DNA from: Betaproteobacteria bacterium | GTDB taxonomy: Bacteria; Pseudomonadota; Gammaproteobacteria; Burkholderiales; Casimicrobiaceae | Reading direction: 5' to 3' | Length of the DNA stretch: 64,000 bases | Assembly: GCA_016716425.1 (NCBI GenBank) | Contig: JADJWJ010000001.1 | Location: forward strand, 1 to 64,000 | Shown: piece after piece, positions 35,381 through 43,967 of the stretch | How positions within the stretch are numbered: the stretch's first letter is position 1 | Layout: each line of letters starts with the position of its first letter | Notes under the pieces: generated by a model | Told to the model about the DNA's origin: nothing | The model's input: only the letters and a program-made list of their open reading frames with translations | Databases searched by the model: none | Translations under genes and position numbers: made by a program

Positions 35381-35569
35381 CCCTCACCCCAACCCCGTGC
35401 CCGCCCGAACGGGAGAGGGAGCGCACGGTCGCAATCGGCAGCAAATGGACGATGCCGTCTCCCCGCGGGGCGGGGGCGAGTGCGGGCTTCGCCGAGCATG
35501 CTCGGCGCCGCGCGAGCGGCCAGCGCGGGCAAACGATGGCGCACCGCGCGGCGGAGATGGGGGTGAGGC
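35381..35569. repeat. MITE-like element with CCTCACCCC/GGGGTGAGG ends
   Basis: The ends CCTCACCCC (35382-35390) and GGGGTGAGG (35560-35568) are exact inverted repeats about 170 nt apart. Inside lies CCCGAACGGGAGAGGGAG and other GC-rich segments. The element fills most of the uvrC-pgsA gap and holds no supported gene. It resembles common short intergenic repeats of proteobacteria. Confidence 0.65.
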
Positions 35570-35616
35570 GTGTTCGGCGGCGTAGAATCGGAATTGCCCC
35601 CGTGCGGCCGCCGCCC

Positions 35617-36234
35617 ATGCCCTTCAACATCCCCATCGCGCTGACGTGGCTGCGGATCGTCATGATCCCGCTGTTCGTCGCCGTCTACTACCTGCCGGAC
35701 ACGTGGCTGTCGCCGGTTGGCAAGAACTGGACGGCGATGACGATCTTCGCGGCGGCGGCGATCACCGATTGGCTCGACGGCTACCTCGCGCGGCGCTGGG
35801 GCGAGACGAGCGCGTTCGGCGCCTTCCTCGATCCGGTCGCGGACAAGCTGATGGTTGCCGCCGCGCTGATCCTGCTGGTGCAGCTCGGGCGCGCCGAGGC
35901 CTACCTTGCCATCATCATCATCGGACGCGAGATCGCGATCTCCGCGCTGCGCGAATGGATGGCGCAGCTCGGCAAGACGAAGAACGTCGCCGTCGCCTTC
36001 GTCGGCAAGGTCAAGACCGCCGCGCAGATGACGGCGATCATCGCGCTGCTGCTGTGGGAGCCGGTGATCCCCGGCGTGTCCACGCCGCTGCTCGGGACGG
36101 TCGCGCTGTGGGTCGCGGCGATCCTCACGTTGTGGTCGATGTTCCACTATCTGCGCCTTGCGGCGCCGCACTTCGGGCCGGAACCGGGCGCGACCGAGAC
36201 GCGCCGGACGATCGGCGGCAAGCAGGCGGACTGA
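35617..36234 (+). CDS. pgsA: CDP-diacylglycerol-glycerol-3-phosphate 3-phosphatidyltransferase
   Basis: PgsA makes phosphatidylglycerol phosphate in the inner membrane. The 205-residue protein has about four to five hydrophobic segments and the CDP-alcohol phosphotransferase signature D-G-x2-A-R-x8-G-x3-D-x3-D, read as DGYLARRWGETSAFGAF followed by LDPVADK. The N-terminus MPFNIPIALTWLRIVMIPLF is family-typical, so upstream in-frame starts inside the repeat element are rejected. Confidence 0.95.
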   Translation: MPFNIPIALTWLRIVMIPLFVAVYYLPDTWLSPVGKNWTAMTIFAAAAITDWLDGYLARRWGETSAFGAFLDPVADKLMVAAALILLVQLGRAEAYLAIIIIGREIAISALREWMAQLGKTKNVAVAFVGKVKTAAQMTAIIALLLWEPVIPGVSTPLLGTVALWVAAILTLWSMFHYLRLAAPHFGPEPGATETRRTIGGKQAD

Positions 36235-36364
36235 CCGGGCAGCCGGGCACGCCGGCCCCTGGCGGCGCTTTCCGCGCCGCAGCATGACCACTGTCACAAT
36301 TTGGGTACACACTCTCGCCGCACTGCGCCATCGCGGCGCGCGAACCCGTGATTCCCGCTCGCTG

Positions 36365-37402
36365 ATGCCCTATCTCGCCATCGAGAACGTGTCGGTCTCG
36401 TACGACGGGCGCACACGCGTGCTCGACGGCGTAAGCCTCTGCGTCGAGCGCGGCGAGATGGTCGCGCTGCTCGGCAGCTCGGGCTGCGGCAAGACGACGC
36501 TGCTGCGCTCGATCGCCGGCTTCGTGATCCCGGAGGACGGCACGATTCGCGTGGCCGGCGAGGACCTCACGCGGCTGCCGCCGGAGAAGCGCGCGACGGC
36601 GATGATGTTCCAGTCGTATGCGCTGTGGCCGCACATGACGGTCGCCGGCAACATCGGCTACGGGCTCAAGATGCGCGGCTGGAAGAGCGACGCGATCGCC
36701 ACGCGCGTCGGCGAGATGCTGAAGCTGCTGCAGCTCGAGGGTTTCACCGAGCGCCTTGTCACGCAATTGTCGGGGGGGCAGCGGCAGCGCGTGGCCATGG
36801 GCCGCGCGCTCGCCGTCGACCCGCACCTGCTGCTCCTCGACGAGCCGATGTCGAACCTCGACTACAAGGTGCGGGTCGAGCTGCGCCACGAGCTGCGCGC
36901 GCTGCAGCGGCGCATCGGCATCACCGCCGTCTACGTCACGCATGACCGCGAGGAGGCGCTGACGCTCGCCGACCGCATCGCGGTGATGGACGCGGGGCGC
37001 ATCGTGCAGATCGGTGCGCCGGAGGAGATCTACCATCGTCCCGAGAGCGCGTTCGTCGCCGGCTTCATGGGTGCGGACAACGCGCTCGACCTCGTCGAGA
37101 CCGCCGGCGGGGCGCTCGCGGCGGCGGTCGCGGGAACGCCGGAAGCGGCGCGGCTGCGCGCGCACTTCCGGAGCGACGCGGCGAAGCTCGCGCTGCAGGC
37201 ATCCGGTCACGCGGCCGGTGCACTGCTGCTGCCCGGCATCGTCGCCCAATCGGTGTACGTTGGCCACGGCTATCGCTATCGCGTGCGCACCGACGATGCA
37301 GAAGTGTGGGTCCAGGCGCCGGAGCGCGTCGCGGAAGGCACGGCGGCGACCGTCGTGGTTCCGCGCGAGGCGCTCCTGCTGTTTCCAGCTCGCAATCCCT
37401 AG
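36365..37402 (+). CDS. ABC importer ATP-binding protein (spermidine/putrescine/iron type)
   Basis: A 345-residue ATPase of the CUT1/POT-FbpC group: Walker A GSSGCGKTT (about 38-46), Q-loop in MMFQSYALWPH, signature LSGGQRQR, Walker B LLLLDEP, and switch His in VYVTHDREEALTLADR. The C-terminal 100 residues form a TOBE-type substrate/regulatory domain. It heads a transcription unit with a solute-binding protein and two permeases. The stop codon overlaps the AGGAGG that precedes the next gene. Confidence 0.93.
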   Translation: MPYLAIENVSVSYDGRTRVLDGVSLCVERGEMVALLGSSGCGKTTLLRSIAGFVIPEDGTIRVAGEDLTRLPPEKRATAMMFQSYALWPHMTVAGNIGYGLKMRGWKSDAIATRVGEMLKLLQLEGFTERLVTQLSGGQRQRVAMGRALAVDPHLLLLDEPMSNLDYKVRVELRHELRALQRRIGITAVYVTHDREEALTLADRIAVMDAGRIVQIGAPEEIYHRPESAFVAGFMGADNALDLVETAGGALAAAVAGTPEAARLRAHFRSDAAKLALQASGHAAGALLLPGIVAQSVYVGHGYRYRVRTDDAEVWVQAPERVAEGTAATVVVPREALLLFPARNP

Positions 37403-37414
37403 GAGGCAACGATG

Positions 37415-37535
37415 CGCGCGCGCGCCGCGCCGGGCGCCGGCCGCGGGGGGCCGCGCCCGGGCCGGCGCGCCGGCGCGCGCCCCGCCGGGCCGCGGGCGGG
37501 GGCCCCGGCCGGGGGCCCCCGGGCCGGGGCCGGTG
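37415..37535 (+). other. 121-bp almost pure G/C insertion at the start codon of the solute-binding protein gene
   Basis: From 37414 to 37533 there is not a single A or T (120 bases), in a genome whose other genes never show such a run. Upstream is AGGAGGCAACGATG; downstream is CAATTCCGCAACCTG. Joining ATG directly to CAA gives [20 protein letters not shown], a perfect signal peptide. The segment is 121 nt (not a multiple of three), so it breaks the frame from the ATG. It may be an assembly or base-calling artefact or a real low-complexity insertion. Confidence 0.85.
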
Positions 37536-38669
37536 CAATTCCGCAACCTGTTCGCAATCGGCACGCTCGCCGCGGCGCTCGCCGTGCCCGCGGGTGTTGC
37601 GGCGCAGACGACGCTCAACGTCGTCACCGCCGGCGACCAGAACATGGTCGACTACGTCAACAACTATCTCGCACCGCGGTTCGAGAAGATGAATCCGGGC
37701 GTCAAGGTGCGCGCGGTCGGCACCGGCCCGGGCGACGCCGGGTCGCAGAAGATCTACGAGAAGCTGTCGGCGCAGCAGAAGGCAAACGTCGCGGCGTGGG
37801 ACACCGACGTCGCGGTGGTCCACCAGCGCGGCGCAGGCACGATGGTCAAGGAGAGCCTGCTGCTGCCGTACCGCAACGACGTCGCCGCCGGCAAGCTGGT
37901 CTCGCGCGACACGGCGAAGAACGCGCTCGGCGCCAACGTCGACGGCTACGTGCTGCCGATGTTCCACAGCCAGATCGCCTTCGCGTACAACCCGGACCTC
38001 GTGAAGGCGCCGCCGAAGTCGTTCGCGGAACTCGCCGAGTGGGTGAAGAAGAATCCGAAGCAGTTCGGCTACAACGGCGTCAAGGGCGGCATGTCGGGCG
38101 TGGGGTTCGTGACCGCGTGGGTCAGCGCCAACAGCGGCATGGCCGACAAGCTGGAGAAGGGCCCGTATTCGGTGGCCGATCGGGCCGCGATCGACAAATC
38201 GCTCGCGGGCCTCAAGGACTTCAACCAGCATGTCGTGATGACGCCGGGCAACGCCGGCACGCTCGACATGCTCAATCGCGGCGAGATCGCGATGGGCCCG
38301 GTGTGGGTCGACATGTTCTACACGTGGCAGGCCGACGGCAAGATGAGCCCGAAGATCAAGCTCGCGCTTCCGGCGCCGGGCCTTCCGGGCCAGCCGATGT
38401 ACTACGTGATCCCGGCCAAGGCCGCCAACGCCGCCCTCGCGAAGAAGTTCGTCGACTTCGCGGCGAGCCCCGAGGTGCAGGCCGAGGGCATCGTCAAGCA
38501 GTTCAACTGGTACCCGGGCATCGACCCGCAGTTCGTGCAGGCGAAGCTGACGTCGGCCGAGTGGAACAAGCTCTTCGTCGACATCACGCCCGCGGACCTC
38601 GCGAAGAACGGCCGGCCGTTCCCGCTGTCGGACTACTTCACCGACATCGTCGAGGGGTACGAGCGCTGA
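37533..38669 (+). CDS. ABC transporter periplasmic solute-binding protein (family 1)
   Basis: A 378-residue extracellular solute-binding protein as read from the GTG at the end of the G/C tract. The signal peptide is [20 protein letters not shown] with cleavage after GVAAQ. The mature protein begins TLNVVTAGDQNMVDYVNNYL and continues through typical lobes (FHSQIAFAYNPDL, MLNRGEIAMGPVWVDMFY, PGLPGQPMYYVIPAKAANAA). The ligand is not predictable; polyamine-, sugar- and metal-type importers share this architecture. The native start is probably the ATG at 37412, which has an ideal AGGAGG but is disconnected by the insertion. Confidence 0.85.
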   Translation: MQFRNLFAIGTLAAALAVPAGVAAQTTLNVVTAGDQNMVDYVNNYLAPRFEKMNPGVKVRAVGTGPGDAGSQKIYEKLSAQQKANVAAWDTDVAVVHQRGAGTMVKESLLLPYRNDVAAGKLVSRDTAKNALGANVDGYVLPMFHSQIAFAYNPDLVKAPPKSFAELAEWVKKNPKQFGYNGVKGGMSGVGFVTAWVSANSGMADKLEKGPYSVADRAAIDKSLAGLKDFNQHVVMTPGNAGTLDMLNRGEIAMGPVWVDMFYTWQADGKMSPKIKLALPAPGLPGQPMYYVIPAKAANAALAKKFVDFAASPEVQAEGIVKQFNWYPGIDPQFVQAKLTSAEWNKLFVDITPADLAKNGRPFPLSDYFTDIVEGYER

Positions 38670-38794
38670 GCGCGCCGAGCGTTGCGGTGGCGCGGACACC
38701 CGCCCTGTCGGCACCCTCCCGAGACCGGGCAGAGGATCGACGAGAGGCTGCGCGGATGGCTCGGCGCCTCCCGTCTCCCGGGGGGGAGATCACC

Positions 38795-39646
38795 GTGGCG
38801 CCCACCGTGAACGGCTCGACCGGCAGTTGGCGCGCGTACGCGCTCGTCGCGCCGGCGCTCGCCGTCATCGCGGCGTTCTTCGTCCTGCCGCTGATCCTCT
38901 CGGCCGTTCTCGCGTTTCGCAGCAAGGGCGGCGACTTCACCTTCGAGCACTTCGCGAAGGCGTGGGACCTGTACCAGACCGACCTCATGTTCACGGTCGG
39001 CATCGTCGCGCTGTCGACGTTCCTGATCGGGGTCGTCGCCGTCGCGATCGCCGGCTACCTGACGCTGGGCGAGAACCCGCGCGCCGTGGCGATCCTGCGC
39101 TGGCTCTACCGCTGGCCGCTGTTCATCCCCTTCATCGTCACCGGCCAGATCATGCGCACCTTCCTCGCGAAGAACGGCATGCTCAACCACGCGCTGATCG
39201 GGTCGGGGCTGATCGAGCCGCTCGCCGCCCAGAGCCTGCTCGACTGGCGCGGCATCGTCGTCGCGTTCGTGTGGAAGCAGGCACCCTTCGTCACGCTGCT
39301 GCTCGCTGGCGCGATGGCTTCGCTCGAGCCGCAGCAGATCGAGGCGGCCCGCAACCTCGGAGCGCGGCGGTGGCGGGTGCTGCTCGACGTGATCCTGCCG
39401 CAGGTGCGCGGCACGCTGCTGGTCGGGCTCGTGCTGTCGTTCGTTACGATGCTGTCGGTGCTGTCGGTGCCGATGATGATCAACCCCAACTCGCCGACGA
39501 TGATCACCGTGGACGTCGCGTACCGGATTTCGACGCTGTCCGACTACGCGGTCGCCAATGCGCTGTGCCTGATGTCGCTCGCTGTCGCGGCGGCCGGCGC
39601 GTGGTTCTACCTGCAGCACGCGAAGCGGCAGACGCTTCAGTCGTGA
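38795..39646 (+). CDS. ABC transporter permease 1
   Basis: A 283-residue inner-membrane permease with about six transmembrane segments. The binding-protein-dependent transport (EAA) loop is seen as EAARNLGARRWRVLLDVILPQVRG near residue 185. GTG 38795 is preferred to the in-frame ATG at 38756 because a strong GGGGGGAG lies 6 nt before it and the upstream 13 residues are not membrane-like. It follows the binding-protein gene by 125 nt and pairs with the next permease. Confidence 0.88.
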   Translation: MAPTVNGSTGSWRAYALVAPALAVIAAFFVLPLILSAVLAFRSKGGDFTFEHFAKAWDLYQTDLMFTVGIVALSTFLIGVVAVAIAGYLTLGENPRAVAILRWLYRWPLFIPFIVTGQIMRTFLAKNGMLNHALIGSGLIEPLAAQSLLDWRGIVVAFVWKQAPFVTLLLAGAMASLEPQQIEAARNLGARRWRVLLDVILPQVRGTLLVGLVLSFVTMLSVLSVPMMINPNSPTMITVDVAYRISTLSDYAVANALCLMSLAVAAAGAWFYLQHAKRQTLQS

Positions 39647-39656
39647 CGGCATCGCG

Positions 39657-40475
39657 ATGAGCGCGCTCCGCTCCCGCTGGCCGCAGACGCTCGGCATGGC
39701 CATCGTGCTGGGGCTCGTGGCGTTCGTCATCTTCGGCCCGCTGGCCAACCTGTTCCTGTGGGCGTTCGCGGAGAAGTGGTACTTTCCGAACCGGATCCCG
39801 CAGGAGTTCGGGTTTTCGTTCTGGGGCCGCGTGTTCAGCCCGCGCGGCAACGCGCTGGCGTCGCTCGGCACCAGCATCTGGATCGCGCTCCTGACCGTCG
39901 CGCTCTCGCTGGCGGTGGCCATTCCGGCCGGCTACGCGCTCGCGCGCCTGAAACTGCGCTGGCGCGGCCTGATCCTGCTCGCGTTCCTCCTGCCGCAGGC
40001 AGTGCCGAACCTGCCCGTGTACGTGAACATCGCGCGCGTGTTCTACGAGATCGGGTTGAACGGCACGATCCTCGGCGTCGTGCTCGTCCACGCGTCGCAC
40101 GGACTGGTGCTGGCCGTCTGGATCGCGTCGGCCGCGTTCGCGTCGGTCGACCCGTCGCTGGAAGAGGCGGCGCGCAACATGGGCGCCTCGCCCTGGACCT
40201 GCTTCCGCACGGTGACGCTGCCGCTCGCCGCGCCCGGCCTCATCGCGAGCGCCATCTTCGTGTTCCTCGAGTCGCTCGACGAGTTCACCGGCACCTACTT
40301 CGTCGGGGTGCCGGACGTCACGACGCTGCCGCTGCTGATGTTCAACGCGAGCATGGGCGGCAACTACCAGATCGCGTCGATCACGGCGCTGCTGCTGCTC
40401 GTGCCGTCGATCGCGTTCATGCTCGTCGTCGAGCGCTTCCTCAAGGCCGACGTGCTGGCCGGCGTGGGACGGTAG
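39657..40475 (+). CDS. ABC transporter permease 2
   Basis: A 272-residue permease with about six transmembrane segments and the EAA loop EEAARNMGASPWTCFRTVTLPLAAPG (about residues 168-193). It is the second of two non-identical permeases, giving a heterodimeric channel. It starts 10 nt after permease 1 and ends the transporter operon; the next gene is on the opposite strand. Confidence 0.93.
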   Translation: MSALRSRWPQTLGMAIVLGLVAFVIFGPLANLFLWAFAEKWYFPNRIPQEFGFSFWGRVFSPRGNALASLGTSIWIALLTVALSLAVAIPAGYALARLKLRWRGLILLAFLLPQAVPNLPVYVNIARVFYEIGLNGTILGVVLVHASHGLVLAVWIASAAFASVDPSLEEAARNMGASPWTCFRTVTLPLAAPGLIASAIFVFLESLDEFTGTYFVGVPDVTTLPLLMFNASMGGNYQIASITALLLLVPSIAFMLVVERFLKADVLAGVGR

Positions 40476-40482
40476 CGAGGGA

Positions 40483-43400
40483 TCAGTCGGCCGCGCGGGC
40501 CACCGGCAGGTCGCGCCGGAACTGCGCGAGCAGCGCGGCGACCTTCTGCTCGTACGCGGCGCGGTGGCGCGCCTTGACGTGGCCGAAGCCGCGGACCATG
40601 TCGGGCAGACGCGCAATCTCGACAGCCAGCGCGTAGTTGGTCGCGTCGAGGTCGGCGGCGAGGCGGTCGAGCGTGCGCTCGAAGTCCGCGATCGCCTGCC
40701 GCTCGGCGCGTCGCTCCGGCGTGCGTCCGAACGGGTCGAACGGCGTGCCGCGCAGCGACTTCATCCGGGCGAGCACGCGCATTGCATGCTGCATCCATGC
40801 GCCGTACCTGCGTTTGCGCATCGCCGCCGTCGCGGGGTCGCGCCGCGCGAGAAGCGGAGGGGCCAGGTGGAACGCGAGTTGCGGCGTACCGTCGAACGTC
40901 CGCGCGAGCTTCGCGGCGAACGCGCCGTCCGTGTAAAGCCGCGCGACCTCGTACTCGTCCTTGTACGCCATCAGCTTGTGCAGCGAACGCGCGGCGGCTT
41001 CGGCCAGCCCCGATTGCGCCGGCAGCCGCGCGTCGGCGGCGGCGACGCGTGCGAGCCGCTCCCGAAAGCGGTCGGCATACGCCGCGTCCTGATACACGGC
41101 AAGCGAAGCGGCGAAGTGCTCGATGGATTCCGCAGGCGTGCGCGGCTCCGGCGCTGTCGACAGCGACGATCCGGCCGCGCGCTCGACGTGCGCGCGGTCG
41201 TGCGCGGCCAGGCGCCCCCATGCGAACGCGGCCTTGCCGCTGTCCACCGCGGTGCCGTTCAGCTCGATCGCGCGCTCGAGCGCAGCGCGCGACAACGGGA
41301 CGAGTCCCCTCTGGAACGCGTAGCCCAGCAGGAAGAGGTTGGTGGCGATCGCGTCGCCCATGAGCGCGGTCGCGAGCGCCGTCGCCGGCACGAACTCGAC
41401 GGCCTCCGGGCCGGCCGCGGCCTGCAGCGCGCGCCGCATCGGCGCCTCGGCGAGGTCCATGTCACGGTCGAGCACGAACTGCGCGGTCGGCGTCGGGGTT
41501 CCATTGATGACCGCGCGCGTCCGGCCGCGGTCGATCGTCGCGAGCGGGGCGGGGCTCGCCGCGACCACCAGGTCGCAGCCGAGCACCAGGTCGGCCCCAC
41601 CGGCACCGACGCGCACCGCGGCCAGGTCGGCCGGGTCCGGCGCGAGCCGCACGTGGCTGGTGACGGCGCCGTTCTTCTGCGCGAGGCCCGTGAAGTCGAG
41701 CACGCTGCAACCGCGGCCTTCGAGGTGCGCGGCCATCCCGAGCAGCGCGCCGATGGTGACGACGCCGGTACCGCCGATGCCGGTGACGAGGATCGCGTAC
41801 GGCGCTGCGAGCGACGGCACTGCCGGCTCCGGCAACGCGACCGCGGGCGCGCCGCCGGCGGCCTTGCGCAGCGTCACGCCGCGCACGGTGACGAAGCTCG
41901 GGCAAAACCCCTTGACGCACGAGTAATCCTTGTTGCACGACGACTGGTCGATCGTGCGCTTGCGGCCGAGGTCCGTTTCGAGCGGGCGGACGGCCACGCA
42001 GTTCGACTGCTCCGAGCAGTCGCCGCAGCCTTCGCAGACGGCGTCGTTGACGAACACGCGCTCAGGCGGGTCGGGAAACGTGCCGCGCTTGCGCCGCCGG
42101 CGCTTCTCGGCCGCGCACGTCTGGTCGTAGACGAGCACGGTCAGACCGGCCACGTCGCGCAACTCGCGCTGAACCGCATCGAGCTCGTCGCGGTGACGGA
42201 TGGTCACGCCCGGCGCGAAGGCGGCGTCGCGCGGATACTTCCACGGCTCGTCGGTGACGACGACGATCCGCCGTGCGCCCTCCGCGGCGACCTGCTGCGT
42301 GATCTGCGGCACCGTCAGATGCCCGTCGAGCGGCTGGCCGCCGGTCATCGCGACGGCATCGTTGAACAGGATCTTGTACGTGATGTCGGTGCCGGCAGCG
42401 GCCGCCGCGCGGATGGCGAGCAGCCCGCTGTGGAAGTACGTGCCGTCGCCGATGTTCTGGAACGCGTGCTTCTGCCGTACGAATGGCGCGACACCCGTCC
42501 ACGCGGCGCCTTCGCCGCCCATGTGCGTGAACGTCCGCGTCTGCCGCGGCATGTGCAGCGCCAGGTAGTGGCAGCCGATGCCGGCGAGCGCGCGGCTGCC
42601 CTCCGGCACGCGTGTGGACGTGTTGTGCGGGCAGCCGGCGCAGAAGAACGGGGTGCGCAGCGGCCAGGCGACCGGCGTGCGCGCGACGGCGGACAGCCGC
42701 GCGAGGCGCGCGAGCGGCGCGCGCAGCTCCGGCAGCTCGCCGTGCACGCGCGCGAGCCGGGCGGCGACTGCGTTGGCGACGGCCGCCGGCGAGAGCTCGC
42801 CGTCCGTGGGCATCAGGAACGCGCCGGACTCGTCGCACTTGCCCGTCACGCGCGGACGGGCCGGTTGCGCGTAGAGGAGCTTGGCCAGCTGGTCTTCGAC
42901 GATCGGCCGCTTCTCCTCGACGACGAGGATTTCGTCGAGACCCTCGGCGAATGCGAGCGCGCCGGCGGGCTCGAGCGGCCAGCTCAGGCCGACCTTGTAG
43001 AGACGGATTCCCAGCGCCTGCGCGCGCGCGTCGTCGATGCCGAGGTCGGCGAGCGCCTGCCGCACGTCGAGGTACGCCTTGCCCGTGGCGACGATCCCGA
43101 GCCGCGCGCGCGGCGCATCGAGGACGATGCGGTCGATGCGGTTGGCGCGCGCGAACGCGCGCACGGCGTCCATCTTCGGGCCGTGCAGCCGCCGCTCCTG
43201 GTCGAGCGGCGTGTCGGGCCAGCGCAGGTGCAGGCCGTCCGGCGGCGGCGCGAAATCCGCCGGCTCCACGATGCGGACGCGCTGCGGATCGACGTCCACC
43301 GACGCCGAGCTTTCCACCGTCTCCGAGATCGCCTTCATCGCGATCCAGCACCCGCTGTAGCGCGACAGCGCGAGCGCGACGAGGCCGAAGTCGAGGTAGT

Positions 43401-43935
43401 CCTGCACCGTCGCGGGGTTGAGGACGGGAATCATCGCCGCGATCAGCACCTGCTCGCTCTGGTGCGCGGTCGTCGACGACTGGCACGCGTGGTCGTCGCC
43501 GGCCAACAGCAGCACGCCGCCGTGCGGCGCGGTGCCCGCGAGGTTCGCGTGCTTCAGCGCGTCGGTCGAGCGGTCCACGCCCGGCCCCTTGCCGTAGAAG
43601 ATGCCGAACACGCCGTCGCACGTCCGGTCGTCGTAGAGGCCGACCTGCTGCGTGCCCCAGAGCGCCGTGGCCGCGAGGTCCTCGTTGACGCCCGGCCGGA
43701 ACGCGATCCGGTGCGCGTCGAGGTGCCTGCGGGCGGCGTTCAGCGCGCTGTCGTACGTGCCTAGCGGCGAGCCGCGATAGCCGGTGATGAATCCTGCGGT
43801 GTCGAGGCCGGCGGCGGCGTCGCGCTGGTGCTGCAGCAGCGGGAGCCGCACCAGCGCCTGCACGCCCGACAGGTAGATGCGCCCGGATTCGAGCGTGTAC
43901 TTGTCGTCGAGCGTGACTTCGCGCAGTGGCGCCAT
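40483..43935 (-). CDS. Indolepyruvate:ferredoxin oxidoreductase, fused subunits
   Basis: A 1150-residue member of the 2-oxoacid:ferredoxin oxidoreductase superfamily, fused-subunit form. It opens with the pyrimidine-binding region (VQALVRLPLLQHQRDAAAGL, ITGYRGSPLG), has TPP-binding region GIGCHYLALHM...GGEGAAW, ferredoxin-like clusters CEGCGDCSEQSNC and SSCNKDYSCVKGFC, and the C-terminal gamma-type domain beginning ILVTGIGGTGVVTIGALLG. The family oxidises aryl-pyruvates (from Trp, Phe, Tyr) to aryl-acetyl-CoA. The upstream CoA ligase and TPP enzyme suggest a shared aromatic or 2-oxoacid pathway. The ATG gives a typical length; the same frame stays open far upstream only as a shadow of the ligase gene. 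Confidence 0.92.
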   Translation of the reverse strand: MAPLREVTLDDKYTLESGRIYLSGVQALVRLPLLQHQRDAAAGLDTAGFITGYRGSPLGTYDSALNAARRHLDAHRIAFRPGVNEDLAATALWGTQQVGLYDDRTCDGVFGIFYGKGPGVDRSTDALKHANLAGTAPHGGVLLLAGDDHACQSSTTAHQSEQVLIAAMIPVLNPATVQDYLDFGLVALALSRYSGCWIAMKAISETVESSASVDVDPQRVRIVEPADFAPPPDGLHLRWPDTPLDQERRLHGPKMDAVRAFARANRIDRIVLDAPRARLGIVATGKAYLDVRQALADLGIDDARAQALGIRLYKVGLSWPLEPAGALAFAEGLDEILVVEEKRPIVEDQLAKLLYAQPARPRVTGKCDESGAFLMPTDGELSPAAVANAVAARLARVHGELPELRAPLARLARLSAVARTPVAWPLRTPFFCAGCPHNTSTRVPEGSRALAGIGCHYLALHMPRQTRTFTHMGGEGAAWTGVAPFVRQKHAFQNIGDGTYFHSGLLAIRAAAAAGTDITYKILFNDAVAMTGGQPLDGHLTVPQITQQVAAEGARRIVVVTDEPWKYPRDAAFAPGVTIRHRDELDAVQRELRDVAGLTVLVYDQTCAAEKRRRRKRGTFPDPPERVFVNDAVCEGCGDCSEQSNCVAVRPLETDLGRKRTIDQSSCNKDYSCVKGFCPSFVTVRGVTLRKAAGGAPAVALPEPAVPSLAAPYAILVTGIGGTGVVTIGALLGMAAHLEGRGCSVLDFTGLAQKNGAVTSHVRLAPDPADLAAVRVGAGGADLVLGCDLVVAASPAPLATIDRGRTRAVINGTPTPTAQFVLDRDMDLAEAPMRRALQAAAGPEAVEFVPATALATALMGDAIATNLFLLGYAFQRGLVPLSRAALERAIELNGTAVDSGKAAFAWGRLAAHDRAHVERAAGSSLSTAPEPRTPAESIEHFAASLAVYQDAAYADRFRERLARVAAADARLPAQSGLAEAAARSLHKLMAYKDEYEVARLYTDGAFAAKLARTFDGTPQLAFHLAPPLLARRDPATAAMRKRRYGAWMQHAMRVLARMKSLRGTPFDPFGRTPERRAERQAIADFERTLDRLAADLDATNYALAVEIARLPDMVRGFGHVKARHRAAYEQKVAALLAQFRRDLPVARAAD

Positions 43936-43967
43936 GGCCGCCAGTACGACAGGCAACCGGGCCGCCG

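Noticed and set aside
38670..38794. Terminator between the solute-binding protein and permease 1 genes
   Set aside because: The GC-rich segments there do not form a convincing stem with a T-tract.
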